DNA of 64,000 bases. It comes from Alkanindiges hydrocarboniclasticus (GTDB lineage Bacteria; Pseudomonadota; Gammaproteobacteria; Pseudomonadales; Moraxellaceae). The translations under genes and the position numbers were made by a program. Of this stretch, positions 8,571 to 17,727 are shown one piece after another (the stretch's first letter is position 1; every line of letters starts with the position of its first letter). The notes below the pieces were generated by a model that worked only from the letters and a program-made list of their open reading frames with translations, did no database searches and was not told the origin of the DNA. The stretch lies in assembly GCF_001982605.1 (NCBI RefSeq), contig NZ_MLCN01000029.1, positions 1-64,000 on the forward strand, given 5' to 3'.

Positions 8571-10241
8571 ATGGAACACATCGAACGCGAAGCGATGGAG
8601 TTTGACGTGGTCATCGTTGGTGCAGGGCCTGCCGGTCTTGCTGCCGCTATTCGCCTGCGCCAATTGGCAATTGAAAAAGACATGCCTGAACTATCGGTTT
8701 GTGTGGTAGAGAAAGGTTCCGAAGTCGGCGCTCACATTTTATCGGGTGCAGTGCTGGAACCCCGCGCGCTAAACGAATTGTTCCCGGACTGGAAAGAACA
8801 GGGCGCGCCACTGAATGTTCCGGTGACTGAAGACAAAACCTATTTCCTGCTGTCTGATGAAAAAAGTGTGGAAATGCCACATTTCTTCGTTCCCAAGACC
8901 ATGCACAACCCGGGCAACTATGTAGTTAGCCTTGGTAACGTGGTGCGCTGGCTGGGCCAGAAAGCCGAAGAAATGGAAGTGTCCATTTTCCCGGGCTTTG
9001 CTGCAGCTGACGTGCTGTACCATGAAGATGGCAGCGTGCGCGGTGTGGTAACTGGTGACATGGGAATTGGCAAGGATGGTCAGCCAACCCATAACTTTGC
9101 TCCGGGCTATGAGCTGCTGGCCAAATACACCATTTTTGCTGAAGGCTGCCGTGGTCACTTAGGCAAGCGCCTGATGAGCCGTTTTGATTTGTGCAAAGAT
9201 TCTGATCCTCAGCACTACGGGATTGGCATTAAAGAACTGTGGGATATTGACCCTGCCAAGCACAAGCCAGGTCTGGTCATGCATGGTGCTGGCTGGCCAC
9301 TGACTGAAACTGGTTCAAGTGGCGGCTGGTGGTTGTACCATGCTGAAAACAATCAGGTTACTCTGGGCATGATCATGGATCTGTCCTATAAAAATCCGCA
9401 TGCCTATCCGTTTGAGGAAATGCAGCGCTGGAAACACCATCCCCTGATCAAGCAATATCTGGAAGGCGGCAAGCGTATTTCCTACGGTGCGCGTGCTGTG
9501 GTTAAAGGCGGCTTAAATGCCCTGCCCAAGCTGACTTTTCCGGGCGGCTGCCTGATTGGTGATGATGCAGGTTTCCTGAACTTTGCCAAAATCAAAGGCT
9601 CACACACCGCCATGAAATCCGGCATGCTGTGTGCCGAAGCAATTTTTGAAGCCATTGCAGCTGGTCGCTCTGCTGATGAAGTTACGGCGTACACCGACAA
9701 GTTCAACAATAGCTGGTTGCGTGAAGAATTATTCAAGTCACGTAACTTTGGCGCGGCCATGCATAAGTTTGGTACGTTTGTGGGCGGCGGCTTTAACTTT
9801 ATTGACCAGAACATTTTCCGCATTCCGTTTACCCTGCGTGACCTGATGCCGGATTACAAGTCGCTGCAAACGGTTCAGGAAAATAACCACAAGCCAACCT
9901 ATCCAAAGCCTGATGGCAAAATCAGCTTTGACCGCTTGTCGTCTGTGTTTATTTCCAACACCGTCCATGAAGAAAACCAGCCAGCGCATTTGAAGCTGAC
10001 TGACCCGAACATTCCGGTGGAAATCAACCTGCCAAAATGGGCCGAACCCGCACAGCGTTACTGCCCGGCTGGTGTATATGAAATTGTAAATGATGGCGGT
10101 GCCAACAAAGACCAGCCACGTTTCCAGATCAATGCGGCCAACTGTGTACACTGCAAAACCTGTGATATTAAAGACCCATCACAAAACATCACTTGGGTAA
10201 CCCCAGAAGGTGGTGGTGGCCCGAACTATCCCAATATGTAA
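8571..10241 (+). CDS. Electron transfer flavoprotein-ubiquinone oxidoreductase (ETF-QO)
   Basis: 556 residues, normal length. The ATG at 8571 follows AGGAG (8560-8564) with ideal spacing, so the in-frame ATG at 8541 is rejected. The FAD motif VGAGPAGLAAAIRL is at the N-terminus. The C-terminal iron-sulphur region has CPAGVYE and CVHCKTCDIKDPSQNI, the four cysteines of the [4Fe-4S] cluster, and ends PEGGGGPNYPNM as in known ETF-QOs. It passes electrons from reduced ETF (fatty-acid and amino-acid oxidation) to ubiquinone at the inner membrane. No etfAB gene lies nearby. Confidence 0.96.
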   Translation: MEHIEREAMEFDVVIVGAGPAGLAAAIRLRQLAIEKDMPELSVCVVEKGSEVGAHILSGAVLEPRALNELFPDWKEQGAPLNVPVTEDKTYFLLSDEKSVEMPHFFVPKTMHNPGNYVVSLGNVVRWLGQKAEEMEVSIFPGFAAADVLYHEDGSVRGVVTGDMGIGKDGQPTHNFAPGYELLAKYTIFAEGCRGHLGKRLMSRFDLCKDSDPQHYGIGIKELWDIDPAKHKPGLVMHGAGWPLTETGSSGGWWLYHAENNQVTLGMIMDLSYKNPHAYPFEEMQRWKHHPLIKQYLEGGKRISYGARAVVKGGLNALPKLTFPGGCLIGDDAGFLNFAKIKGSHTAMKSGMLCAEAIFEAIAAGRSADEVTAYTDKFNNSWLREELFKSRNFGAAMHKFGTFVGGGFNFIDQNIFRIPFTLRDLMPDYKSLQTVQENNHKPTYPKPDGKISFDRLSSVFISNTVHEENQPAHLKLTDPNIPVEINLPKWAEPAQRYCPAGVYEIVNDGGANKDQPRFQINAANCVHCKTCDIKDPSQNITWVTPEGGGGPNYPNM

Positions 10242-10260
10242 TTTGGATAGGATTGAAAAG

Positions 10261-10289
10261 AGCCTCGATCTAATATCGGGGCTTTTTTA
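10261..10289 (+). terminator. Rho-independent terminator of ETF-QO
   Basis: Stem AGCCTCGAT / ATCGGGGCT with one G-T pair, followed by TTTTTT. It lies about 20 bp after the ETF-QO stop. Confidence 0.8.
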
Positions 10290-10321
10290 TTCTGGAAAAG
10301 AACAATTTTAAATCAATATTT

Positions 10322-11128
10322 TTATTCCAACTTCGCTGCCACAACAAACCAGCTTTTGTTTTCAATCTGCGCCAACTCGTCAATAGTGGGCTGTACTGCT
10401 GTGTCCCTAAAGCCCTGAATCAGTGGATGGGCTGTACCAATGCAAATATCCAGCGCTAGCCGTGTGGTATTGAAGTCATAGCGGCCACGGTGAATCATCT
10501 GCGAATTAAACACCAGCACATCGCCCTGCTTTAAGGTAATGAGCTGGCTGTGTGGCAAGTCATCATGTTGCTGATGACCAGCCTTGGCAAAACGTACCTT
10601 GTGTTCAAGGTCTGAATCCCAGTGCTGATGGCTATGCGGAATCAGCTCAATGCCAGTTTCATCCAGCAATGGAATGCGTACATGCAATGAGGTCAGTTCA
10701 GCATGCACCTGCTGTTGCTGTGCATCAGGTATCGGACTGTATTGCAGGTCACGGTGCCAGTAGTTTTGCTTATTTGGGTCAGCCGGGTTAAAAAACAGCT
10801 GGGTGTTATGAAAATATAAATTTTCGCCAAACAATGCCTTTAAATGGTCAACCAGTACGGCGCAGGACAATTGCTGAAAAAACTCCAGCCGCTTTTCAGT
10901 CTGCCGCACAAAATATTGTGGCAGCGTGAGTGAGTGCATATTGACCAGCTGATCAAAGCCTGGGCTATGCTGGTTTTGGCCAAGCCATTGCTGATAAATG
11001 GGTTCAATACTTTGGCGAAGCTGGGTAATTTGAAAGGTGTCCAGAAGCTGCGGCAAGATCATATAGCCCTTGTGCTGATAATGTTGCTTATACCCTTGAA
11101 GGTATTGCTGTTGCAGGCTTTTATCCAT
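10322..11128 (-). CDS. Phytanoyl-CoA dioxygenase (PhyH) family protein
   Basis: 268 residues. The Fe(II) facial triad is recognisable: the HxD pair in YWHRDLQYS and the distal histidine in MIHRGRYDF, with the 2-oxoglutarate-binding arginine shortly after (NTTRLALDI). The family performs Fe/2-oxoglutarate-dependent hydroxylations on varied substrates; this one cannot be assigned. It starts 26 bp after the TetR gene stop on the same strand, so it is very likely the target gene of that regulator. Confidence 0.85.
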   Translation of the reverse strand: MDKSLQQQYLQGYKQHYQHKGYMILPQLLDTFQITQLRQSIEPIYQQWLGQNQHSPGFDQLVNMHSLTLPQYFVRQTEKRLEFFQQLSCAVLVDHLKALFGENLYFHNTQLFFNPADPNKQNYWHRDLQYSPIPDAQQQQVHAELTSLHVRIPLLDETGIELIPHSHQHWDSDLEHKVRFAKAGHQQHDDLPHSQLITLKQGDVLVFNSQMIHRGRYDFNTTRLALDICIGTAHPLIQGFRDTAVQPTIDELAQIENKSWFVVAAKLE

Positions 11129-11154
11129 TATGTGCTCTAAAATGCTGCCCTTGC

Positions 11155-11787
11155 CTACTGTTGCTTTTCACTGTTTTTGGCGCTTTCAGCCAGCTCGGCA
11201 TTCACATAACTGACAATCATGCGGGTTACGCCCTTGATCATGTCGTCAAAGCTGATATTGGGATTTGGCATGATCAGGTGGCGGATAATCGGAAAAATGC
11301 CGCTATTGATGCAAATATATGCCATGGCCGGAATATTGGGTACGCGCAGGTATTTGGGGTTATTCATCACATAACGCATGATCAGCTCCATCAGCCCCTG
11401 CTCCATTTTATCCACGTATTGCTCGTACTCCAGCGCGCCAACATACCGCACACATTTCAGGTAGCGTTCATTGTCACGCTTAAGCAAATTACTGAATTCA
11501 TAAAACATGATTTCCAGCGCCTGTTCCAGTTCAACCTGAACCAGCAATGGTGCAATGTTTTTCAGCATCATCAGCACTTCATCGGTAAAGTGCCGACCCA
11601 TGGCAGCGTAGATAGCTTCCTTGTTTTTAAAGTACTCGTACAGCGAACCTACACTGATACCAGCAATTTCAGCAATATGCCGTGTGGTCGTGCCCTCCAT
11701 GCCACGTTCCACCATGCAGATAAAACCTGCCTCGATAATGGCATCGACGGTGATTTTGGCACGTGTCTGCTGTGGCTTTCTGACCAT
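11155..11787 (-). CDS. TetR/AcrR-family transcriptional regulator
   Basis: 210 residues. The N-terminal helix-turn-helix reads TTTRHIAEIAGISVGSLYEYF with the typical following FKNKEAIY; the rest is an all-helical ligand domain. A 24-bp inverted repeat lies 15 bp upstream of its start, as expected for autoregulation. It is transcribed with the PhyH gene. The ligand is unknown. Confidence 0.93.
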   Translation of the reverse strand: MVRKPQQTRAKITVDAIIEAGFICMVERGMEGTTTRHIAEIAGISVGSLYEYFKNKEAIYAAMGRHFTDEVLMMLKNIAPLLVQVELEQALEIMFYEFSNLLKRDNERYLKCVRYVGALEYEQYVDKMEQGLMELIMRYVMNNPKYLRVPNIPAMAYICINSGIFPIIRHLIMPNPNISFDDMIKGVTRMIVSYVNAELAESAKNSEKQQ

Positions 11788-11801
11788 AAAACACCCGAAT
11801 T

Positions 11802-11825
11802 TAATCCGAACAGATGATCGGATTA
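11802..11825. promoter_or_regulatory. Probable operator of the adjacent TetR regulator
   Basis: Perfect 8-bp arms TAATCCGA / TCGGATTA separated by 8 bp (ACAGATGA), 15-38 bp upstream of the TetR ATG. Length and symmetry fit a TetR dimer site. The role is inferred from position. Confidence 0.65.
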
Positions 11826-11957
11826 TAGTGAATGAACTGGGGCATCAGGTCAATTGCCCATCTGCCTATCCCTTTAAAAACCAGTACTTGTTTACAATTA
11901 ATTGGATTTATTCAACTGTAGTCACTGTAATAGCTTAGTCCAGTATATTTGCAGCTT

Positions 11958-12245
11958 TTATTTTTTCTTGATATCAAACAGATACTGTGTTTTACCATTG
12001 TGTTGCTGCTGTTGCTGCTCAAGCAGTTCATGGCCCAGATGCAGGCAAAATTTGGGAATATCCCGTGTGGTCGACGGATCAGTGGCCACTACCTGAATAA
12101 TTTGCCCCGACTGGCTTTTACGCACGGCCTGATGCAACATCATTACCGGTTCAGGGCAGTTAAGGCCGCTGGTGTCCAGAATAATAGGCTCAAGAGCAAC
12201 GCCATCCGGCACAGGAACAGCAGGGTTTTGGGAATTTTCAGACAT
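11958..12245 (-). CDS. tusA: TusA-type sulfurtransferase
   Basis: 95 residues. [19 protein letters not shown] contains the CPxP motif with the persulfide-carrying cysteine. In the family TusA takes sulphur from IscS and passes it on for 2-thiouridine in tRNA and other sulphur relays. The C-terminus has a polar Gln-rich run (EQQQQQH). A separate ATG at 12245 and no overlapping neighbour; it diverges from corC across 301 bp. Confidence 0.9.
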   Translation of the reverse strand: MSENSQNPAVPVPDGVALEPIILDTSGLNCPEPVMMLHQAVRKSQSGQIIQVVATDPSTTRDIPKFCLHLGHELLEQQQQQHNGKTQYLFDIKKK

Positions 12246-12546
12246 AAAAATTGGTAATTGCCAAGGGTAGCGCCCTACATTTTAACATCATATTTAAAAA
12301 ATAAAAAAATCACCAAATTGAGTTTCTCACCTTATACATATTAATAGCCCTAGCATGACGTTAACTGAGGCTATTGCTGGTTGTCATCGGCCATTTCAGG
12401 TTTCCGGTTTATCTGAAATCCCGGAAATTTCCTATAAATTCATTGGCTGGACAGGCTAAAAAGGGCCTTACAAGTTTTAATGCAAGAATGCCCAAGCTCA
12501 GTTATGATAGCCCTATCCTTTTTTGTTTTTGACTTGAGATTTAAAA
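12246..12546. other. Divergent intergenic region between tusA and corC with interleaved inverted repeats
   Basis: No gene. At 12393-12427 two 7-bp inverted repeats interleave: ATTTCAG (12393) pairs with CTGAAAT (12413), and TTTCCGG (12401) pairs with CCGGAAA (12421). This order (A B A' B') is that of an H-type pseudoknot or of two overlapping operators. A possible -10 (TATGAT, 12503-12508) lies nearer corC; if that is the promoter the element is upstream of the transcript. Confidence 0.45.
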
Positions 12547-13380
12547 ATGCGTGAGGAACCAGGCCCGTCGTGGACAATGCGTGGCCTTAAAAAATGGTTA
12601 TCAACTGCACCAGAAACCCGTGATGAACTGATGAAACTGGTGCATGATTCACGAAAATTTTTAGAACCCGATACCGTCGACATGCTGGAAGGCGTACTGG
12701 ATCTGCCCGCTACCCAGATCCGCGAGATCATGACGCCGCGTCCGGCCATTGTCAGCGTGTTTGAAGACGATGCCCTGCTGGACATTTTGCCGGTACTGAT
12801 TGAATCGGCACATTCCCGTTTTCCAATATTTTCTGCCAGCGATCAGGACACGGTGGTAGGCATCTTGCTGGCCAAGGATTTGTTGCCCGTACTGGGCCAG
12901 TCCAACCAGCTAATTGATGTTAAGAGCCTGATGCGCCAGCCGGTTTTTGTACCGGAAACCGCACGTTCTGATCAGGTGCTGCGCATGCTCAAGCACACGC
13001 AAACCCATATTGCCATTGTGGTGGATGAATACGGCACTACGTCTGGCATTGTGACGCTAGAAGACCTGCTGGAAGAAATTGTGGGTGAAATTGAAGACGA
13101 GCATGATGTCGATGACCCGCTGGCTGAATACATTGTGCCAGACCATGAAATCTCTGGCGCGTGGCTGGTACAGGCCCTCACCCCCATTGAGCATTTTAAT
13201 GATGTACTGAGTGCCGATTTTTCAACAGAAGAAGTGGAAACCATTGGCGGCCTGCTATTGCAGGAAATCGGCCGGGTTAGTGATCTGGAAGGCCAGATCG
13301 TGAACCTGAATGAATGGACCTTCAAGATTTTACAGGCTGATGCCCGCAGCATTATTCTGGTTAGAGCTGTCAAAGCATGA
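12547..13380 (+). CDS. corC: CBS-domain transporter-associated protein CorC (YbeX type)
   Basis: 277 residues. Two CBS domains (residues ~60-125 and ~130-190; the first opens with [17 protein letters not shown], the second has [20 protein letters not shown]) precede a CorC_HlyC domain. The ATP-binding, soluble family is linked to magnesium and cobalt efflux and to membrane stress. The stop overlaps the lnt start by 4 bp, and corC-lnt is a conserved pair. Confidence 0.92.
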   Translation: MREEPGPSWTMRGLKKWLSTAPETRDELMKLVHDSRKFLEPDTVDMLEGVLDLPATQIREIMTPRPAIVSVFEDDALLDILPVLIESAHSRFPIFSASDQDTVVGILLAKDLLPVLGQSNQLIDVKSLMRQPVFVPETARSDQVLRMLKHTQTHIAIVVDEYGTTSGIVTLEDLLEEIVGEIEDEHDVDDPLAEYIVPDHEISGAWLVQALTPIEHFNDVLSADFSTEEVETIGGLLLQEIGRVSDLEGQIVNLNEWTFKILQADARSIILVRAVKA

Positions 13381-14948
13381 GAAATGTATTTGCACGCCTG
13401 AATAAAAACAAAAGTAAGACTGGCAAAAAAGCTACTGATCCAAAACTGCCATTAATTAGTGCGATGATTTTTGCCTTGCTGGCTGGTGCCATGCTGCCGC
13501 TATCCCTGTCGCCCTATGAGTGGTGGTGGTTCGCGCTGATTTCCCCCGCCATTTTTTATGTGTTATTAAACAACCGCACCACTAAACAGGCCTTCTGGAT
13601 TGGCCAGAGTTATGGCTTTGGCCTGTGGACGGTGGGTGGCTTCTGGCTGTATACCTCCATTCATGTGTATGGCGATACGCCAATGCCGCTGGCCCTTGGC
13701 ATGATTGCTTTTGTTGGTATGGGCATGGGCCTGTTTAATGCCATTCAGGCAGCCTTATACCGGCGCTTTTTTGGTCACAGTCCGCTCACCTTTGCCCCGC
13801 TGTGGGTATTTGCCGAATGGACCAAGACTTGGATTTTTACCGGTTTCCCGTGGCTGTTTGCCGGATATGCCTTTACTACGTATCAGCTCGATAACTTTGC
13901 GCCGCTGGCTGGTATTTATGCGGTGTCGTTTGTGGTGATTTTTATGGCGGCCAGTCTGGTGGAGGTCGCCAAAGGTCGCCTGTTATGGGCCTTGCCTTCC
14001 CTGTTACTGGTGGCCATTGCTGTGGGCTTGGGGCAGGTTCAATGGACCATACCCAAAAAATCTGCGCCGCTCACCGTGTCCCTGATTCAGGGCAATATTC
14101 CACAGGACTTAAAATGGCTGACTGAATATCAGGGCCAGACACTGGCCATTTATGCCGGCTTAAGCCAACAGGAATGGGGCCGTGATCTGGTGGTGTGGCC
14201 GGAATCCTCGATCCCATTATTTCAGGCCGATGTGCAGCCGTTCATTAACGCGGTATCACAGCATGCCGCGCAGTCCGGTTCAGCGTGGGTGACCGGCATT
14301 CCGTATGCCGAGCTCAACACCTATAACCCGGTCACCAATAGCTATGATGAGTTTTATAATGCCATTATGGCGGCAGGCAAGGATTCGCAGGGTTTGTATA
14401 AAAAGCAGCGTCTGGTGCCATTTGGTGAGTATGTGCCGTTATCAGGTACGCTAAAATGGGTACTGCCCTCGCTTAAAAATGACGTCAGCATGACCAGTTT
14501 TAGTGCCGGTAGCAGTGATCAAAAGCCGTTATCCGTCAAGGGACACCGGTTGGCGGCAGCCATTTGCTATGAAGTGGCGTATCCCAACCTGACCCGTAAC
14601 AATGCGCGGCGCAGTGATTTTCTGGTTACGCTGTCCAATGATGCCTGGTTTACCGGCACGGATGGTCCATGGCAGCACCTGCAAATGGTGCAAATGCGTG
14701 CCAAGGAAAATGGCCGCTGGTTTATTCGTGCCACCAATACCGGTGTAACGGCATTTATCAATCCGCAAGGGCACATTGAGCGCCTGCTTAAACAGGATGT
14801 GCGCGGTGTATTACGCGGTGACTTACCAGCCATGCAGGGCAGTACGCCCTATATGCGTTTTGGTGACTGGCCTATTTTAATGCTTAGCGGTTTGCTATTG
14901 CTATTGGGATGGTGGGTCAAGCGCAGCAGCCAGCCCTTACGTCGCTAA
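13377..14948 (+). CDS. lnt: Apolipoprotein N-acyltransferase
   Basis: 523 residues. Several membrane helices fill the first ~220 residues, then a nitrilase domain follows with the catalytic triad visible: Glu in [11 protein letters not shown], Lys in [14 protein letters not shown], Cys in [13 protein letters not shown] last helix is near the C-terminus. It adds the third acyl chain to lipoproteins at the periplasmic face of the inner membrane. The start overlaps the corC stop (ATGA). Confidence 0.96.
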   Translation: MRNVFARLNKNKSKTGKKATDPKLPLISAMIFALLAGAMLPLSLSPYEWWWFALISPAIFYVLLNNRTTKQAFWIGQSYGFGLWTVGGFWLYTSIHVYGDTPMPLALGMIAFVGMGMGLFNAIQAALYRRFFGHSPLTFAPLWVFAEWTKTWIFTGFPWLFAGYAFTTYQLDNFAPLAGIYAVSFVVIFMAASLVEVAKGRLLWALPSLLLVAIAVGLGQVQWTIPKKSAPLTVSLIQGNIPQDLKWLTEYQGQTLAIYAGLSQQEWGRDLVVWPESSIPLFQADVQPFINAVSQHAAQSGSAWVTGIPYAELNTYNPVTNSYDEFYNAIMAAGKDSQGLYKKQRLVPFGEYVPLSGTLKWVLPSLKNDVSMTSFSAGSSDQKPLSVKGHRLAAAICYEVAYPNLTRNNARRSDFLVTLSNDAWFTGTDGPWQHLQMVQMRAKENGRWFIRATNTGVTAFINPQGHIERLLKQDVRGVLRGDLPAMQGSTPYMRFGDWPILMLSGLLLLLGWWVKRSSQPLRR

Positions 14949-14969
14949 ACTGAATTCACAGGAACCTTC

Positions 14970-15665
14970 ATGATTACCTTGCACCACCTGAATAACTCGC
15001 GCTCACAGCGGATTTTGTGGCTCATGGAAGAACTGAATATTCCTTACCAGATCAAGTTTTACCAGCGTGATGCCAAAACCATGCTGGCCCCGCCAGAACT
15101 CAAAGCCGTGCATCCGCTGGGCAAGTCGCCAGTGATTACCGATGATGGCCATCCGATGGGGCATCATGGTCAGGTAACGCTGGCCGAATCGGCTGCGATT
15201 ATTGATTATCTGGTCAAAACTTACGGCAATGGCCGCCTGATGCCAGCCAACAACAGCCCGGAACGCATCCGTTATGATTACTGGATGCATTATGCGGAAG
15301 GCTCAGCCATGCCACCGCTGGTGATGAAGCTGATTTTCAACCAGATTCCCAAACAAAAAATGCCTTTTTTTGCGCGTCCTATTGCTCAAAAAATCACGGA
15401 GCGCGTGGTAGGGACTTATATTGATCCACAACTTAAGCTGCATCTGGATTATTTAAGCAATGAATTGCAACCATCCGGCTGGTTTGTAGGGAATGATTTT
15501 TCAGCAGCAGACATCCAGCTTAGTTTTCCGCTGGAAGCAGCGTCACAACGTACCAACCTCAAGCAGCAATATCCCAAGCTGGTGGATTTCCTCAAGCGGA
15601 TTCATGCACGGCCAGCCTATCAGCGCGCGCTACAAAAAGGCGGTGCCTATGCTTATGCAAACTAA
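14970..15665 (+). CDS. Glutathione S-transferase family protein
   Basis: 231 residues. The N-terminal thioredoxin-like domain has the family's SRSQRILWLMEELNIPY and HPLGKSPVITDD (cis-proline and adjoining glutathione contacts) and AESAAIIDYLV. The C-terminal domain is all helical with FSAADIQLSFPLE. Its start follows AGGAA, 21 bp after lnt, so it may be read through from corC-lnt. The substrate is unknown. Confidence 0.9.
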   Translation: MITLHHLNNSRSQRILWLMEELNIPYQIKFYQRDAKTMLAPPELKAVHPLGKSPVITDDGHPMGHHGQVTLAESAAIIDYLVKTYGNGRLMPANNSPERIRYDYWMHYAEGSAMPPLVMKLIFNQIPKQKMPFFARPIAQKITERVVGTYIDPQLKLHLDYLSNELQPSGWFVGNDFSAADIQLSFPLEAASQRTNLKQQYPKLVDFLKRIHARPAYQRALQKGGAYAYAN

Positions 15666-15712
15666 GGCTTATGCAAAATAGCGTCTGTGCGCAATCATCA
15701 TTACAGCCCGGA

Positions 15713-16780
15713 TTATTCAACTTTCGGTAAGCGCAGGCGAGCCAGTAAATTGCGTTCAAAGGCTTGCCAGTCCGCTGTACTGGACTGGTTTTCTATCCCG
15801 TTTTCGGTGGATGCAATAATTTCCAGCCGGTTATCGCCGAAGCCGTCATGGCTATGATAATTCAACTGGGTTGGCGTAAAGTTAATGGCAATCCAGCCTT
15901 GTTCGGTATGCATTACGCCTTTAATACGCAGCCAATTGCAGGCGGTTAACAGACAATCAATTAAGGCTTGCTGCTCAAATTGCCACGCCGCCGGAAAGCA
16001 CCAGCCTGCCACCGCATGACCTAACGCCTGCTCTATATAATGAAACGGTGGCTCCAGCGCATTGGAATCTGCTTGCTGCTGCGTTAATTCAACTGACTGT
16101 GGGCCAACCTTACTTTGGCTAATATTAAGCGGATTTAGCAGAGGCTGCCGTTGTATCGGTTTAACAGCAGGCAATTGTTGAATTATTTTAAAATCCAGCC
16201 TGCCCTGATCCACTCGATAAACCTGCTGCTCAAACTTGGGATACTGTGCAATAAGTTGCTGTATGGCCTGTTCATGCGCTGCCTGAATCTCCTCTGCATG
16301 TGAAACCAGCAGAATATCCGATACTTCCAGCTGGCTGATCAGCGTACTGTGCTGCCGATAGCGCTGGGCCAGCAACATGGTGGCACTGATCACACACACC
16401 ACGGCCTGCAACTGTAAACTGGTTTGCCAGTGGCTTTGGCTGAGCTGGTCGATCAGTTGATCAGCATGGGCCAAACCGGTCGGTTCGATAAACAGGCGAT
16501 CTGGTTTGGCTTGCTGTAACAAGCGAGACAGCGCCACCTGCATGGGCAACTGGCTGGTACAACACAGGCAACCGCCAATCACCTCCTTGATGGCAATGCC
16601 ATCCTGCTGGCGAATCAACGCCTGATCCACACCTATTTTGCCAAGCTCATTAATCAGCACCGCCCAGGTTTCACCCACTGGTTTTTGTGCCAGCAAGCCA
16701 TTAAGCAGCGTGGTTTTTCCTGCGCCTAAAAACCCGGTAATGATATGGGTAGGCACGGCCTGAATCAGTGGCTTCAGCAT
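15713..16780 (-). CDS. COG0523 GTP-binding metallochaperone-type protein (CobW/ZigA/YjiA family)
   Basis: 355 residues. The Walker A motif GFLGAGKTTLLNGLL, the metal-site motif GGCLCC and FIEPTGLAHADQL are all present, and a C-terminal CobW_C domain follows. The family uses GTP to deliver metals such as zinc or cobalt. A near-perfect Zur box lies 27-41 bp upstream of the ATG, which places it in the zinc-starvation response and makes a zinc role the best inference. In Acinetobacter a Zur-regulated member is called ZigA; I do not claim orthology. Confidence 0.9.
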   Translation of the reverse strand: MLKPLIQAVPTHIITGFLGAGKTTLLNGLLAQKPVGETWAVLINELGKIGVDQALIRQQDGIAIKEVIGGCLCCTSQLPMQVALSRLLQQAKPDRLFIEPTGLAHADQLIDQLSQSHWQTSLQLQAVVCVISATMLLAQRYRQHSTLISQLEVSDILLVSHAEEIQAAHEQAIQQLIAQYPKFEQQVYRVDQGRLDFKIIQQLPAVKPIQRQPLLNPLNISQSKVGPQSVELTQQQADSNALEPPFHYIEQALGHAVAGWCFPAAWQFEQQALIDCLLTACNWLRIKGVMHTEQGWIAINFTPTQLNYHSHDGFGDNRLEIIASTENGIENQSSTADWQAFERNLLARLRLPKVE

Positions 16781-16804
16781 GCATTGAACCGTTCGTTAAA
16801 GTAT

Positions 16805-16823
16805 ATTGTTATAATATAACATT
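16805..16823. promoter_or_regulatory. Zur box upstream of the COG0523 GTPase
   Basis: TGTTATAATATAACA at 16807-16821 is symmetric about its central base and equals the core of the gammaproteobacterial Zur consensus (GAAATGTTATAWTATAACATTTC). It sits 27 bp from the GTPase ATG. It is ~160 bp from the divergent pirin gene. Confidence 0.85.
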
Positions 16824-16981
16824 AAAATCAATCCAGTGAATGCTGTTCAATCTACCGATCAATCCGGTTTGCAGCGTTTAGACATGCCACAACGCAGCGT
16901 TGCAAAAACGTATCTTGTTGGGTGATTTAATATCCGCATAATAGACTTATCGCAACGATAAATATTCAGGAGAAAAACAGC

Positions 16982-17677
16982 ATGAACAACTATATTCATA
17001 AAAGCGAAAACCGTGGTCATATCAAAGCAGGCTGGCTGGACACCAAACACAGCTTTTCATTTGGTAGCTGGCAAGACCCGCGTTACATGGGTGTGTCTGC
17101 ATTGCGGGTGATTAATGAAGACATTATTGCTGCCAATCAGGGCTTTGGCCGTCACGGGCATGACAACATGGAAATCCTGACTTATGTGTTGTCTGGCAAA
17201 CTGAGCCATCAGGACAGTATGGGCAATATTGAGCATATTCCTGCCGGCGAATGGCAACTGATGAGCGCCGGTACTGGCGTGCAGCACAGTGAAATGAATA
17301 CCACTGACCAGCCAGTGCATTTACTGCAAATCTGGCTGTATCCCAATGTGCAAAATGCTGAGCCAACTTACCAGCAGGTGAGTCTTGACCCACGTGACCA
17401 GCCAAACCAGTGGCATCACATTGTATCGCCCACACAGGATACACCGCTGTTCATCCGGCAGGATGCAGTGATTTCAGCCGCTTACCTGCATGAAGGTAAA
17501 AATTTGTCGCTGGAACCACAAAAAGCGCTCAATTACCTGCATGTGATTGAAGGCAAGATTCGGGTAAATGATGAGGTGGTACAAACCGGAGACGCGATTG
17601 TGTTTGAAGGCAATGCTGAAATTATTGCCGATACTGATGCACATTTGCTGTGGTTTGATTTGCCAGCCAAGGCTTAA
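16982..17677 (+). CDS. Pirin family protein
   Basis: 231 residues, normal for the bacterial pirins. The N-terminal cupin shows HSFSFGSWQDPRYMGVSALRV, then GFGRHGHDNMEILTYVLSGKL with the metal-binding histidines, and GTGVQHSEMN. Bacterial pirins include a quercetin 2,3-dioxygenase activity, but their physiological role is uncertain. AGGAGAAA precedes the ATG. Divergent from the Zur-controlled GTPase. Confidence 0.93.
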   Translation: MNNYIHKSENRGHIKAGWLDTKHSFSFGSWQDPRYMGVSALRVINEDIIAANQGFGRHGHDNMEILTYVLSGKLSHQDSMGNIEHIPAGEWQLMSAGTGVQHSEMNTTDQPVHLLQIWLYPNVQNAEPTYQQVSLDPRDQPNQWHHIVSPTQDTPLFIRQDAVISAAYLHEGKNLSLEPQKALNYLHVIEGKIRVNDEVVQTGDAIVFEGNAEIIADTDAHLLWFDLPAKA

Positions 17678-17686
17678 TCCACGAGC

Positions 17687-17720
17687 TAAAATCCCTGCCC
17701 TATTTGGCAGGGATTTTATA
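17687..17720 (+). terminator. Bidirectional-looking terminator after pirin
   Basis: Perfect 12-bp stem AAAATCCCTGCC / GGCAGGGATTTT with a 6-nt loop, just after pirin and just before the end of the convergent YwqG-like gene. Confidence 0.85.
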
Positions 17721-17727
17721 ATTCATC

